This document shows positions 17,263-27,001 of a stretch of 64,000 nt of DNA, in pieces. A program made the translations under genes and the position numbers. Origin of the DNA: Paracoccaceae bacterium. Lineage in GTDB: Bacteria; Pseudomonadota; Alphaproteobacteria; Rhodobacterales; Rhodobacteraceae. The notes under the pieces were generated by a model. That model did not search any database. It was given only the letters and a program-made list of their open reading frames with translations, and was not told the DNA's origin. The stretch lies in assembly GCA_014872875.1 (NCBI GenBank), contig WKFI01000012.1, positions 538,657 through 602,656 on the forward strand, read 5' to 3'. Positions within the stretch are counted from its first letter, which is position 1. The number at the start of each line of letters is the position of its first letter.

Positions 17263-17308
17263 GACCATCCGCCCCCTCCTCTTGGCGGATTGTGTCGGCG
17301 GCTTTTTT
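17253..17308 (+). terminator. Leader terminator of the nitrate assimilation operon
   Basis: A long stem formed by AAAGCCGC (17253-17260) with GCGGCTTT (17298-17305), continued inside by ATCCGCC (17267-17273) with GGCGGAT (17284-17290), and followed by a run of T. It lies about 40 bases ahead of the nrtA start. Its 5' arm is the loop and 3' side of ANTAR hairpin P2, which makes it a regulated terminator. Confidence 0.8.
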
Positions 17309-17347
17309 GTTTGCCCAAGAGGTTGGGCTGAACCGAAAGGGATCGAG

Positions 17348-18712
17348 ATGAAAAACCTTCTACTGGGCCTTGCTGCGACAACGGCACTTGTGTCTCCGGC
17401 GCTGGCTGAATTGGAACTGGAAAAAGACGAGCTGACCTTTGGCTTTATCAAGCTGACTGACATGGCCCCCTTGGCCGTGGCCTATGAGAACGGCTACTTT
17501 CTGGATGAAGGCCTGTTCGTCACGCTTGAGGCGCAAGCCAACTGGAAAGTGCTGTTGGATGGTGTGATCGACGGACAGCTTGACGGCGCACATATGCTGG
17601 CCGGGCAACCCTTGGCCGCAACCATCGGGTTTGGCACGGAAGCCCATATTATCACACCGTTTTCCATGGATCTGAACGGCAACGGCATCACCGTGTCGAA
17701 CGAAATCTGGGAAGAAATGAAGCCGCATATTCCGACCATGGACGATGGTCGCCCGCAGCACCCAATCAGTGCCGAAGCGCTGGCCCCGGTGGTTGAAAAG
17801 TACAAGTCCGAAGGCAAGCCTTTCAATATGGGTATGGTGTTCCCGGTTTCGACCCATAACTACGAACTGCGTTACTGGCTGGCTGCCGGTGGCCTGCACC
17901 CAGGGTATTACAGCCCCGAAAACGTGACCGGTCAGATCGGCGCGGATGTGTTCCTGTCGGTGACCCCTCCGCCACAGATGCCTGCCACGTTGGAAGCCGG
18001 TACTATCTATGGCTATTGCGTGGGTGAGCCATGGAACCAGCAGGCGGTGTTCAAAGGTATCGGCGTGCCGGTTATCACCGACTACGAGCTGTGGAAGAAC
18101 AACCCGGAAAAAGTCTTTGGCATCTCGGCCGAATTTGCCGAACAGAACCCCAACACCACGTTGGCGGTGACCAAGGCGCTGATCCGCGCGGCCCAGTGGC
18201 TGGACGAAAACGACAATGCCAACCGCCCCGAAGCGGTCGAGATTCTGAGCCGTGCGGAATATGTCGGCGCCGATTACGAAGTGATCGCCAACTCGATGAC
18301 CGGCACCTTTGAATACGAAAAGGGCGACAAGCGCGAAGTTCCTGATTTCAACGTGTTCTTCCGCTACAACGCCACATATCCGTTCTACTCGGATGCGGTC
18401 TGGTACCTGACCCAGATGCGCCGTTGGGGGCAGATTGCCGAGCCGAAATCCGACAGCTGGTATGATGAAGTCGCCAAGTCGGTCTACAAGCCGGAAATCT
18501 ACCTGGAAGCCGCCCGCCTGCTGGTGGAAGAAGGTCTGGCGAACGAGGCCGATTTCCCCTGGGACAGCGACGGCTACAAGGCACCGACCCCGGCCGAGGA
18601 TATCATCGACGGCATCGCTTATGACGGACGGGCGCCGAACGCTTATCTCGACAGCCTGTCGATCGGCCTGAAAGGCGATCAGAAGGTGATCGGGACCGAA
18701 GTTCAGGGCTAA
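17348..18712 (+). CDS. nrtA: Nitrate ABC transporter substrate-binding protein NrtA
   Basis: A 454-residue periplasmic receptor with a signal peptide (about residues 1-20, ending SPALA). The fold is that of NrtA/Cmp[62 protein letters not shown], and a C-terminal extension with RRWGQIAEP. It captures nitrate or nitrite for the NrtB permease. I chose the ATG after the leader terminator, as the 22-codon longer frame would start inside the terminator stem. It is the first gene controlled by the NasT leader. Confidence 0.9.
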   Translation: MKNLLLGLAATTALVSPALAELELEKDELTFGFIKLTDMAPLAVAYENGYFLDEGLFVTLEAQANWKVLLDGVIDGQLDGAHMLAGQPLAATIGFGTEAHIITPFSMDLNGNGITVSNEIWEEMKPHIPTMDDGRPQHPISAEALAPVVEKYKSEGKPFNMGMVFPVSTHNYELRYWLAAGGLHPGYYSPENVTGQIGADVFLSVTPPPQMPATLEAGTIYGYCVGEPWNQQAVFKGIGVPVITDYELWKNNPEKVFGISAEFAEQNPNTTLAVTKALIRAAQWLDENDNANRPEAVEILSRAEYVGADYEVIANSMTGTFEYEKGDKREVPDFNVFFRYNATYPFYSDAVWYLTQMRRWGQIAEPKSDSWYDEVAKSVYKPEIYLEAARLLVEEGLANEADFPWDSDGYKAPTPAEDIIDGIAYDGRAPNAYLDSLSIGLKGDQKVIGTEVQG

Positions 18713-18726
18713 CCCCTCAGCACGAC

Positions 18727-18751
18727 AAAGGCTGCACGCCGTGCGGCCTTT
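18727..18751 (+). repeat. Intercistronic hairpin between nrtA and nrtB
   Basis: AAAGGC-T-GCAC / GTGC-G-GCCTTT, a stem of about ten pairs with a three-base loop, 15 bases after the nrtA stop and without a T-run. Such a hairpin commonly lets the abundant binding-protein message outlast the permease part. Confidence 0.5.
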
Positions 18752-18813
18752 CAGCCCCCCCAAAATTCTCACTGGGCGCCCCCCGCGCCGTGTAAACCCG
18801 GCAGGAGCCAGCA

Positions 18814-19896
18814 ATGACCGCCATCGACCCCAGCCAGATCGACGCCGAGGCCCGCGAGGCCAAGCGCGCCCGGCTGTTCACCCGTATCAACGCCGCCGAC
18901 AAATGGTTCCAGGTTCTGGGCCTCAGCTGGGCGACCCCCGTATTGAAAGCCGCCGCAGGGGATAACCCGCGTGCCCAAATGGCCGAGATCTGGCGGCTTC
19001 TGGTGGTGCCCCTGCTGGCGATTGCCGCGTTCCTGATGCTGTGGAGCACGCTTGCTCCCAAGATCCAGACCTCGCTGGGGGCTGTGCCGGGACCGGCGCA
19101 GGTCTGGTCCGAAATGGTCAACCTGCACGAAGACGCGCAGGCCAAAGCGGAAAAACGCGACCGCTTTGAACTGATGGTGGAAAAGCGTAACCAGAAACTG
19201 ATTGACGCGGGCCGCGCGGATGAGGTTAAGCAAGTCGCCTATACCGGCGCGCCGTCCTATTATCAGCAGATCTGGACCTCAATCCAAACCGTGTTCTTCG
19301 GGTTCCTGATTGCCACTGCGGTGGCTGTACCGCTGGGCATTGCCGCCGGTCTGTCGCCCACCGCAAATGCCGCCTTGAACCCGCTGATCCAGATCTTCAA
19401 ACCTGTCTCACCGCTGGCCTGGCTACCGATTGTGACCATGGTCGTGTCTGCGGTTTATGTCACCAATGACGGCTGGTTTGCCAAATCCTTCCTGATCTCG
19501 GCAATTACGGTAACGCTGTGTTCGCTGTGGCCGACCTTGATCAACACCGCTTTGGGTGTGGCGTCGATCGACAAGGATCTGGTCAACGTGTCCAAGGTGT
19601 TGAAAATGAACACCTATACCAAGATCACCAAGCTGGTTCTGCCGTCGGCTCTGCCGCTGATCTTTACCGGTCTGCGCCTGTCGCTGGGGGTCGGTTGGAT
19701 GGTGCTGATCGCGGCTGAAATGCTGGCGCAGAACCCCGGGCTGGGCAAGTTCGTGTGGGACGAATTCCAGAACGGCTCCTCCAGTTCTCTAGCCAAGATC
19801 ATGGTGGCGGTCTTCACCATCGGCATCATCGGCTTCTTGCTAGACCGGGTGATGTACGCGCTGCAATCCCTGTTTACCTTCACGAATAACCGGTGA
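18814..19896 (+). CDS. nrtB: Nitrate ABC transporter permease NrtB
   Basis: A 360-residue inner-membrane permease. After a charged N-terminal region and a first helix near residues 62-82 comes a hydrophilic, coiled-coil-prone stretch (HEDAQAKAEKRDRFELMVEKRNQ). The binding-protein-dependent permease domain follows, with IQIFKPVSPLAWLPIVTMV and LVNVSKVLKMNTYTKITKLVLPSALPLIFTGLRLSLGVGW, which contains the EAA-like loop that docks on the ATPase. The insert between the first two helices matches long NrtB forms. The stop overlaps the GTG of the ATPase gene. Confidence 0.9.
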   Translation: MTAIDPSQIDAEAREAKRARLFTRINAADKWFQVLGLSWATPVLKAAAGDNPRAQMAEIWRLLVVPLLAIAAFLMLWSTLAPKIQTSLGAVPGPAQVWSEMVNLHEDAQAKAEKRDRFELMVEKRNQKLIDAGRADEVKQVAYTGAPSYYQQIWTSIQTVFFGFLIATAVAVPLGIAAGLSPTANAALNPLIQIFKPVSPLAWLPIVTMVVSAVYVTNDGWFAKSFLISAITVTLCSLWPTLINTALGVASIDKDLVNVSKVLKMNTYTKITKLVLPSALPLIFTGLRLSLGVGWMVLIAAEMLAQNPGLGKFVWDEFQNGSSSSLAKIMVAVFTIGIIGFLLDRVMYALQSLFTFTNNR

Positions 19897-21581
19897 GCGA
19901 GATGAGCATTCTGAGCTTCAAAAACGCCTCGAAATCCTTTGGCGAAGGCACCGCACGCACGGATGTGCTGAAAGGCATCGATCTGGAGGTGCAAGAGGGT
20001 GAGTTTCTGGTGATCCTCGGCTTTTCGGGGACCGGCAAGACAACCCTGATCAATCTGATGGCGGGTCTGGATACACCAACCAGTGGAGAGGTCACATTCA
20101 AAGGCACCCCGATCAAGGGACCGGGCCCGGAACGGGGTGTGATCTTCCAGAACTATTCGCTGATGCCGTGGCTGACGGTCAGCGGCAACGTGGGGCTGGC
20201 AGTCGATACGGTCTTCCCAGGCCTCAGCAAAGCCGAGAAGGCCGAGAAGGTCGCGCATTACGTCAAGATGGTTGGTCTGAGCCACGCCGCGACGCGCCGC
20301 CCGGCGGAACTGTCCGGAGGAATGCGCCAACGGGTCAACGTGGCCCGCGCCTTGTCGATGAACCCCGAAGTGTTGCTGCTTGATGAACCTCTGTCGGCGC
20401 TTGACGCGCTCACCCGTGCCAATCTGGCGGATGAGATCGAGCACATCTGGGAAGCCGACAAGAAAACCTGCGTCCTGATCACCAACGATGTGGACGAGGC
20501 CATCATCCTGGCCGACCGCATCGTCGCGCTGAACCCCGATGGCACGCTGGGACAGGAATTCCGCGTTTCGATCCCGCGCCCTCGCGAACGTGGAGCCATG
20601 AACAACGATGAAACGTTCAAACGGCTACGCGCTGAGGTGACCAAATACCTTATGGATGTCGGGATCGAGGCCAAGGTCCAAGGCTCACGCATCCTGCCTG
20701 ACGTCACCCCAATTCATGGCGTACCTGCTGCGGTGGCAGAAGCGCAAAAAGGGATGATCGAAGATCGCTTCCTTGATTTCTCGCAATTGCACAAGGTCTA
20801 TCCGACACCCAAGGGCCCGCTGACGGTCGTCGAGGATTTTGACCTTAAGATCGACAGGGGGGAATTCATCTCGCTGATCGGGCATTCTGGATGTGGAAAA
20901 TCCACGGTTCTGACCATGGCTGCCGGGCTGAATGACATCTCGAAAGGCGCGATCAAGCTGGACGGTCGCCATGTCGAAGGTGCCGACCCCGAGCGTGCAG
21001 TCGTGTTCCAATCCCCCAATCTGTTCCCCTGGCTGAGCGCAAAGGAAAACGTGGCGATCGGGGTGGACAAGGTTTACCCGCGGGCGTCGATGCCCGAGCG
21101 GCAGGATGTGGTCGAATACTACCTGGAACGGGTGGGTTTGGCCGATGCGATGGACAAATCGGCCTCGGACCTGTCGAACGGCATGAAGCAACGCGTTGGC
21201 ATCGCACGCGCCTTTGCCCTGTCGCCCAAGCTGCTGTTGCTCGATGAGCCGTTCGGGATGCTCGACAGCCTGACGCGCTGGGAACTGCAGGAAGTCCTAA
21301 TGGAGGTCTGGTCGCGCACCAAGGTGACCGCGATCTGCGTGACCCATGACGTGGATGAGGCAATCCTGCTGGCCGACCGCGTGGTCATGATGACCAACGG
21401 CCCGCAAGCGACCATCGGCAAGATCACATCGGTTGACCTGCCGCGCCCTCGCACGCGCAAAGCTCTGCTCGAGCACCCGGACTACTACACGTATCGGCAA
21501 GAAGTTCTCGATTTCCTTGAAGAATACGAACACGGCGCCAAGCCGAAATCGCCCGCCCCAAAGGCGATTGCAGCGGAGTGA
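19893..21581 (+). CDS. Nitrate ABC transporter ATPase, fused tandem NrtC-NrtD type
   Basis: A 562-residue protein with two complete ABC ATPase domains. Domain 1 (about residues 1-250) has Walker A GFSGTGKTT, signature LSGGMRQRV and Walker B LLLDEPLSALD. Domain 2 (about 285-545) has GHSGCGKST, LSNGMKQRV and LLLDEPFGMLD. Cyanobacterial nitrate importers use separate NrtC and NrtD; here both sit in one chain, and neither carries the NrtA-like receptor domain of NrtC. The start is GTG overlapping the nrtB stop; an ATG three codons later is possible. It powers nitrate import with NrtAB. Confidence 0.9.
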   Translation: MSEMSILSFKNASKSFGEGTARTDVLKGIDLEVQEGEFLVILGFSGTGKTTLINLMAGLDTPTSGEVTFKGTPIKGPGPERGVIFQNYSLMPWLTVSGNVGLAVDTVFPGLSKAEKAEKVAHYVKMVGLSHAATRRPAELSGGMRQRVNVARALSMNPEVLLLDEPLSALDALTRANLADEIEHIWEADKKTCVLITNDVDEAIILADRIVALNPDGTLGQEFRVSIPRPRERGAMNNDETFKRLRAEVTKYLMDVGIEAKVQGSRILPDVTPIHGVPAAVAEAQKGMIEDRFLDFSQLHKVYPTPKGPLTVVEDFDLKIDRGEFISLIGHSGCGKSTVLTMAAGLNDISKGAIKLDGRHVEGADPERAVVFQSPNLFPWLSAKENVAIGVDKVYPRASMPERQDVVEYYLERVGLADAMDKSASDLSNGMKQRVGIARAFALSPKLLLLDEPFGMLDSLTRWELQEVLMEVWSRTKVTAICVTHDVDEAILLADRVVMMTNGPQATIGKITSVDLPRPRTRKALLEHPDYYTYRQEVLDFLEEYEHGAKPKSPAPKAIAAE

Positions 21582-21585
21582 GACC

Positions 21586-24021
21586 ATGAAACAAAGACTT
21601 GTTGTAATAGGCGCAGGCATGGCGTCGGGCCGGGTGCTGGAACACCTGACCGATGCCGCGCCCGGCGCATTCGACATCACCCTGTTCAACGTCGAACCGC
21701 GCGGGAACTACAATCGCATCATGCTCAGCCCGGTTCTGTCGGGTGAGAAGACTTATGAAGAAATCGTCACCCATGACGACGCTTGGTATGCCGAGCGCGG
21801 CATTGCCTGCCGGTTTGGTGAAAGGGTGTCAAAGATCGACCGTGAGATGAAGGTGGTCGAGGGAGCAAATGGCCACGTTCCATACGACAAACTGGTGATC
21901 GCGACGGGCTCGAACCCGTTTATCATCCCCCTACCCGGTCATGATCTGGATGGCGTGATCGCTTATCGCGATCTGGAAGACACTCAGCAAATGATGGACA
22001 TGGGGCCAGGCAACAAGGTGGTCGTAATCGGCGGCGGCCTTTTGGGGCTCGAAGCAGCGGCGGGCATGGCCGCGCACGGCGTTGACGTCACCGTGGTGCA
22101 CATCATGGGGCACCTGATGGAACGGCAGTTGGACGAAGCCGCAGGCTACCTTCTGAAGAAATCTCTGGAAGACAAAGGTATCAAGATTTGCCTGCAGGCG
22201 AACTCCAAGGAAATCCTGGGACAAGACGGCAAGGTCCGAGCGCTGTTGTTGGACGATGGGACCGAACTGCCCTGCGACCTGCTGGTCATGGCCGTGGGCA
22301 TCCGACCCAATACGGCTCTGGCGCAGGACGCCGGGCTGGCCACCGGACGCGGGATCCATGTGGACGACCAGATGCTGACCTCGGACCCGGATGTCTATGC
22401 TGTCGGCGAATGCGTCGAACATGACGGAGAGATATTCGGCCTTGTTGCGCCGCTTTACGATCAAGCCAAGGTCGCGGCGCAATCTTTGATGGAGGAAGAG
22501 GCCGCGTTTGCGCAGAAAACCCTCTCGACCAAGCTCAAGGTCACTGGCTGCGACCTGTTCAGCGCAGGAGACTTCGCCGACGGGCCGGGGCGCGAGGATA
22601 TCGTGTTCCGCGATCCTTCACGCGGCGTCTACAAGCGCCTTGTGATCGAAGAGGATCGTCTGGTTGGCGCGGTCATGTATGGCGACACGGCTGATGGCAG
22701 CTGGTTCTTCGGCCTGATCAAGGATGGCACCAATATCGATGAAATGCGTGAGACGCTGATCTTCGGTCCGGCCTATCAGGGGGGCGATACCGCGGACCCT
22801 CTCTCAGCCGTTGCAGCATTGCCGCCTGAGGCGGAGATTTGCGGCTGCAACGGCGTATGCAAAGGTGACATTGTCGAGGCGATCAACGCAGGCGCCGGTG
22901 ATTTGGGTGCTGTACGTGCCAGCACCAAGGCCAGCGCGTCCTGTGGGACATGCACGGGTCTGGTCGAACAGGTCTTGCAGGTCACCTTGGGTGACGACTT
23001 CCAAATGCCGACGGCGCAACCGATTTGCGGTTGCACGGACCTAACGCATGAGGATGTACGTCGTCTGATCAAAGGACAGGAACTGAAAAGCCAGGCCGCA
23101 GTCTGGCAGGAGCTTGGTTGGAAAACACCCAACGGCTGTCATGTCTGCCGTCCGGCGATCAATTACTACCTGCTGGCGGATTGGCCGCTGGAATATCAGG
23201 ACGACCCGCAAAGCCGTTTCGTGAACGAACGCAAACACGCCAACATCCAGAAGGATGGTACGTTTAGCGTCGTGCCGCGCATGTGGGGTGGGATCACCAC
23301 ACCCGAAGAACTGCGTGCGATTGCAGATGCTGCCGACAAGTACAATGTGCCGACCGTCAAAGTCACCGGCGGCCAGCGCATTGATCTTCTTGGCGTCAAG
23401 GGAGAGGACCTCCCTTCGATCTGGGCGGACCTGAACCAAGCGGGTCTGGTTTCGGGTCACGCTTATTCGAAAGGTCTGCGCACGGTCAAAACCTGTGTCG
23501 GCACGGACCATTGCCGCTTTGGGACGCAGGACAGTACAGGTCTTGGTATCAAGCTGGAAAAGTTCCTCTGGGGATCGTGGACACCGCATAAGCTGAAGCT
23601 GGCAGTGTCGGGTTGCCCGCGCAATTGTGCAGAGGCCACCTGCAAGGACATCGGCGTGGTCTGTGTGGACTCGGGCTATCAGATCAGCATCGGCGGCGCG
23701 GCGGGCATGGATGTGAAAGAGACCGAACTGCTTTGCCAAGTCCCGACCGAAGACGAGGCCATCGAAGTTGTGATGGCCGTCACGCAGGCTTACCGGGAAG
23801 GCGGCAAGTATCTGGATCGTCTGTACAAATGGTTGGGCAAGGTGGGCATGGACTGGGTCAAGGCGCAAGTCGTCGAAGACCGTGAGAACCGCGCCGCTTT
23901 GGTCGCCCGGTTCGAACTGTCGCAAAGCATCTACCGCAAAGACCCTTGGGCCGAACACGTCAAAGAAAAAGCGCAGACATACGCGCCGATTGCAGATTTC
24001 ACACTGGAGGCCGCGGAATGA
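21586..24021 (+). CDS. nirB: Assimilatory nitrite reductase large subunit NirB
   Basis: An 811-residue cytoplasmic enzyme reducing nitrite to ammonium with NAD(P)H. Order of domains: FAD/NAD fold (VVIGAGMASGR at the N terminus, VVVIGGGLLGLEAAAG near residue 147); two BFD-type [2Fe-2S] modules (CGCNGVCKG with CGTCTGL, then CGCTD with CHVCRP); and the sirohaem/[4Fe-4S] reductase half with CVGTDHC near 632 and CPRNC near 671. I chose the ATG four bases after the ATPase stop; the open frame upstream lies inside that gene. NirD follows with an ATGA overlap. Confidence 0.95.
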   Translation: MKQRLVVIGAGMASGRVLEHLTDAAPGAFDITLFNVEPRGNYNRIMLSPVLSGEKTYEEIVTHDDAWYAERGIACRFGERVSKIDREMKVVEGANGHVPYDKLVIATGSNPFIIPLPGHDLDGVIAYRDLEDTQQMMDMGPGNKVVVIGGGLLGLEAAAGMAAHGVDVTVVHIMGHLMERQLDEAAGYLLKKSLEDKGIKICLQANSKEILGQDGKVRALLLDDGTELPCDLLVMAVGIRPNTALAQDAGLATGRGIHVDDQMLTSDPDVYAVGECVEHDGEIFGLVAPLYDQAKVAAQSLMEEEAAFAQKTLSTKLKVTGCDLFSAGDFADGPGREDIVFRDPSRGVYKRLVIEEDRLVGAVMYGDTADGSWFFGLIKDGTNIDEMRETLIFGPAYQGGDTADPLSAVAALPPEAEICGCNGVCKGDIVEAINAGAGDLGAVRASTKASASCGTCTGLVEQVLQVTLGDDFQMPTAQPICGCTDLTHEDVRRLIKGQELKSQAAVWQELGWKTPNGCHVCRPAINYYLLADWPLEYQDDPQSRFVNERKHANIQKDGTFSVVPRMWGGITTPEELRAIADAADKYNVPTVKVTGGQRIDLLGVKGEDLPSIWADLNQAGLVSGHAYSKGLRTVKTCVGTDHCRFGTQDSTGLGIKLEKFLWGSWTPHKLKLAVSGCPRNCAEATCKDIGVVCVDSGYQISIGGAAGMDVKETELLCQVPTEDEAIEVVMAVTQAYREGGKYLDRLYKWLGKVGMDWVKAQVVEDRENRAALVARFELSQSIYRKDPWAEHVKEKAQTYAPIADFTLEAAE

Positions 24022-24350
24022 GCTGGATCGACATCGGACATATCGACGAGTTGCCCTTGCGAGGCGCACGACTGGTCAAAACGCATATCGGCTGCATCGC
24101 GGTATTCCGTACAGCCGAGACCGAAGTGTTCGCTGCCACCAACAGCTGCCCCCACAAAGGTGGGCCGCTGTCCGAGGGCATCGTACATGGCCAATCAGTG
24201 ACCTGCCCGCTGCACAACTGGGTCTTTGACCTGAACACCGGCGAAGCCCAAGGCGCCGATGATGGTCGCATAATCACCTATCCGGTGCGTCTGGAAGACG
24301 GTCGCATCCTCTTGGACGATAGCGCGATCACCCGACGGAGCGCGGCCTGA
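24018..24350 (+). CDS. nirD: Assimilatory nitrite reductase small subunit NirD, Rieske type
   Basis: A 110-residue partner of NirB. Unlike the enterobacterial NirD, which lacks cluster ligands, this one keeps a full Rieske pattern: CPH near residue 42 and CPLH near 61 (Cys-x-His and Cys-x2-His). It could therefore carry a [2Fe-2S] cluster and take part in electron transfer. The start overlaps nirB as ATGA and the stop shares a base with the nasA start, so all three should be made together. Confidence 0.92.
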   Translation: MSWIDIGHIDELPLRGARLVKTHIGCIAVFRTAETEVFAATNSCPHKGGPLSEGIVHGQSVTCPLHNWVFDLNTGEAQGADDGRIITYPVRLEDGRILLDDSAITRRSAA

Positions 24351-27001
24351 TGGACGGAACCAGCTTGCCGGAAATCCGCTCGACCTGCGCCTATTGCGGC
24401 GTTGGTTGTGGTGTTCTGCTGCGCCCGGATGGCAGCGGGGGCATGACTGTCCGAGGCGATCCCGACCACCCTGCGAATTATGGCCGTTTGTGCTCGAAAG
24501 GGTTGGCGCTGGGTGAAACCGTCGGGCTGGACCATCGCCTGCTGAGCCCACGCGCATTCGGAAAGGACGTGCCCTGGGATAACGCGCTGCAATTGGTGGC
24601 GGATCGCTTCTCGTCAACGATTGAGGCCTACGGGCCGGACAGCGTGGCCTTCTACGTCTCGGGCCAATTGCTGACCGAGGACTACTATGTCGCCAACAAG
24701 CTGATGAAGGGCTTCATCGGCTCCGCGAATATCGACACCAACTCGCGGCTCTGTATGGCTTCGACAGTGGCTGGGCATAAACGCGCTTTCGGTACCGATA
24801 CAGTGCCCGGCACTTATGAGGATCTCGACCAGGCTGACCTGGTCGTCCTGGTTGGCTCGAACCTCGCCTGGTGTCACCCTGTTCTCTACCAGCGTGTCTT
24901 GGCCGCGCGTCAGGCGCGCGGCACGAAGATCGTGGTTGTTGACCCACGTCGAACAGCGAGCTGCGATCAAGCCGATCTCCATTTGGCGTTGCAACCTGGC
25001 AGCGACGTGGCGCTGTTCAACCGCTTGCTCAGCCGAATCCACCAAACCGGGAATGTGGCCGAAGAGTTTCTGGATCGCTGCGTCGGATTTTCCGAGGTGC
25101 TCTCGTCGGCACAGCTTGATGATCCAGGCGGGACGGGGCTGTGCGCTGATGAGATTGACGCTTTCTGCAATCTGTGGATCGGAACCGAACGGGTTGTCAC
25201 GGTCTTCAGTCAAGGGGTGAACCAATCCTCCAGCGGAACCGACAAAGTCAACGCGATACTGAACTGCCATCTGGCAACTGGCCGGATCGGGCGCGCAGGC
25301 ATGGGACCGTTTTCTGTCACCGGTCAGCCAAACGCCATGGGAGGGCGAGAGGTAGGTGGTCTGGCCAATATGCTGGCCTGCCATTTGGACATCGACAACG
25401 AAGCCCACGGGGCAGCCGTCCGGACTTTCTGGAACGCGCCAAGGCTCCCACAGAAGCAGGGGCTCAAGGCAGTAGACCTGTTCCGAGCCGTCGAGACAGG
25501 TCAAGTCAAAGCACTTTGGGTCATCCACACCAACCCTGCAGTGACCATGCCCGATGCAGACCGCGTGAAGGCGGCCATAGAAAATTGCCCCTTCACTGTT
25601 GTGAGTGACCTGACTGCTCAGACAGACACCGCGCGCATTGCAGACGTGTTGCTGCCAGCTGCGGGCTGGGGCGAAAAAAGTGGTACTGTAACCAATTCCG
25701 ATCGCACGATCAGCAGACAGCGTGCCGTTTTGGCGGTCCCGGGCCAAGCGCGCGCGGACTGGGACATCCTGGCCGAAGTCGGCCGACGAATGGGGTGGAA
25801 AGAAGCCTTCAGTTACGAAACTCCAGCCGACATTTTTCGAGAATATGCAAAGATGAGCTCACTTGCCGTGTCATTTGGCAAGGACTTTGACATTGCTTCG
25901 TTCTCGGACATTGCGGACGACGACTATGACGCGCTGAGCCCAACACGGTGGCCAACGACATCGTACAAATCGGACGGCCGTTTCTTCGGCGACGGGCGAT
26001 TTTTTCATCCGGATGGCAAGGCACGTTTTATTCCTGTTGCGCATCGCCCACCCGAAAACGCGACCTCCGACAGATACCCTTTTCTTTTGAATACCGGCCG
26101 GAATCGGGATCAATGGCACACGATGACCCGATCTGGCTTGTCGCCTCGCTTGTCGGCCCATCTTGCCGAACCTTATTTGGACGTTAATCCCAGGGATGTT
26201 GAGCGACTAGGACTAAGCCCTGCAGACTTGGTTGAAATCAACAGCTCGGTTGGAAGCGGCATCTTTCGTCTGCGCCCCACTGATACGGTCGCTCCGGGCC
26301 ACGTTTTTGCGCCCATTCACTGGACGGGGGAAACTGCGCCGTCAGCCCGGGTGGATACGCTTGTTCCAAGTGTAACAGACCCCATTTCCGGGCAACCAGA
26401 AAGCAAGGCAACAGCAGTTTCTGTGCGGCGCATGAATGCCGCCTGGTACGGTTTTGCCGTCTCAACCGGTGCAGCCACAATTGACGCAGACTATTCGGCA
26501 ACCGTGAAAACCACCTTCGGTTACCGGATGGAATTGGCTGGGAAACAGGTCATTGACGATTGGGAGGCCACTGCCCGAGATTGGTTTGGCTTACCCGGAG
26601 CAGCGGCAACTTCCGTGGAAGATCCAAAGCGTGGGTCGTTCAGAATTGTGCTCTCAAACGGACAGCGCATATTGGCGATGCTTTTCGTATCCCGCGAGCC
26701 GATCAAGCTGATGCGAGATTACCTGGCAACCTTGCCGGACGTATCGCTCCAACAGATCTTGTCCGGACGTTCATCTGCGGTTTCAGAAGACTGTGGACCA
26801 ATCATCTGTTCGTGTTTCGGTGTCGGGAAAGGAACCATCATCCGCGCGATTCAAGACAAGCATTTGCTCAGTGTGGAGGATATCGGAGATGCCCTTCAAG
26901 CTGGAACCAACTGCGGGTCCTGCCGACCAGAGTTGGCTGATGTTGTTGTTGAGCATGCGCAAATGGATCGCAAGGAACCGGAGCATTGCCTACAAGAATG
27001 A
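24350..27001 (+). CDS. nasA: Assimilatory nitrate reductase, molybdopterin subunit NasA
   Basis: An 883-residue cytoplasmic nitrate reductase. The N-terminal [4Fe-4S] site is CAYCGVGC with the fourth Cys in LCSKGL near residue 47. The molybdenum Cys is in NSRLCMAST near 135. GPFSVTGQPNAMGGREVGG and NTGRNRDQWHTMTRSG are cofactor-binding segments. The last ~100 residues form a BFD-type [2Fe-2S] module (CSCFGVGKG, CGSCRP), as in Klebsiella-type NasA. No separate NasC-type electron-transfer subunit is present, so the donor may be NirB-like or encoded elsewhere. It converts nitrate to nitrite for NirBD. Confidence 0.94.
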   Translation: MDGTSLPEIRSTCAYCGVGCGVLLRPDGSGGMTVRGDPDHPANYGRLCSKGLALGETVGLDHRLLSPRAFGKDVPWDNALQLVADRFSSTIEAYGPDSVAFYVSGQLLTEDYYVANKLMKGFIGSANIDTNSRLCMASTVAGHKRAFGTDTVPGTYEDLDQADLVVLVGSNLAWCHPVLYQRVLAARQARGTKIVVVDPRRTASCDQADLHLALQPGSDVALFNRLLSRIHQTGNVAEEFLDRCVGFSEVLSSAQLDDPGGTGLCADEIDAFCNLWIGTERVVTVFSQGVNQSSSGTDKVNAILNCHLATGRIGRAGMGPFSVTGQPNAMGGREVGGLANMLACHLDIDNEAHGAAVRTFWNAPRLPQKQGLKAVDLFRAVETGQVKALWVIHTNPAVTMPDADRVKAAIENCPFTVVSDLTAQTDTARIADVLLPAAGWGEKSGTVTNSDRTISRQRAVLAVPGQARADWDILAEVGRRMGWKEAFSYETPADIFREYAKMSSLAVSFGKDFDIASFSDIADDDYDALSPTRWPTTSYKSDGRFFGDGRFFHPDGKARFIPVAHRPPENATSDRYPFLLNTGRNRDQWHTMTRSGLSPRLSAHLAEPYLDVNPRDVERLGLSPADLVEINSSVGSGIFRLRPTDTVAPGHVFAPIHWTGETAPSARVDTLVPSVTDPISGQPESKATAVSVRRMNAAWYGFAVSTGAATIDADYSATVKTTFGYRMELAGKQVIDDWEATARDWFGLPGAAATSVEDPKRGSFRIVLSNGQRILAMLFVSREPIKLMRDYLATLPDVSLQQILSGRSSAVSEDCGPIICSCFGVGKGTIIRAIQDKHLLSVEDIGDALQAGTNCGSCRPELADVVVEHAQMDRKEPEHCLQE

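Noticed and set aside
17360..18814. Minus-strand open frame of 484 codons opposite nrtA
   Set aside because: It mirrors a clear nrtA gene, has no family resemblance and is explained by high GC at third codon positions.
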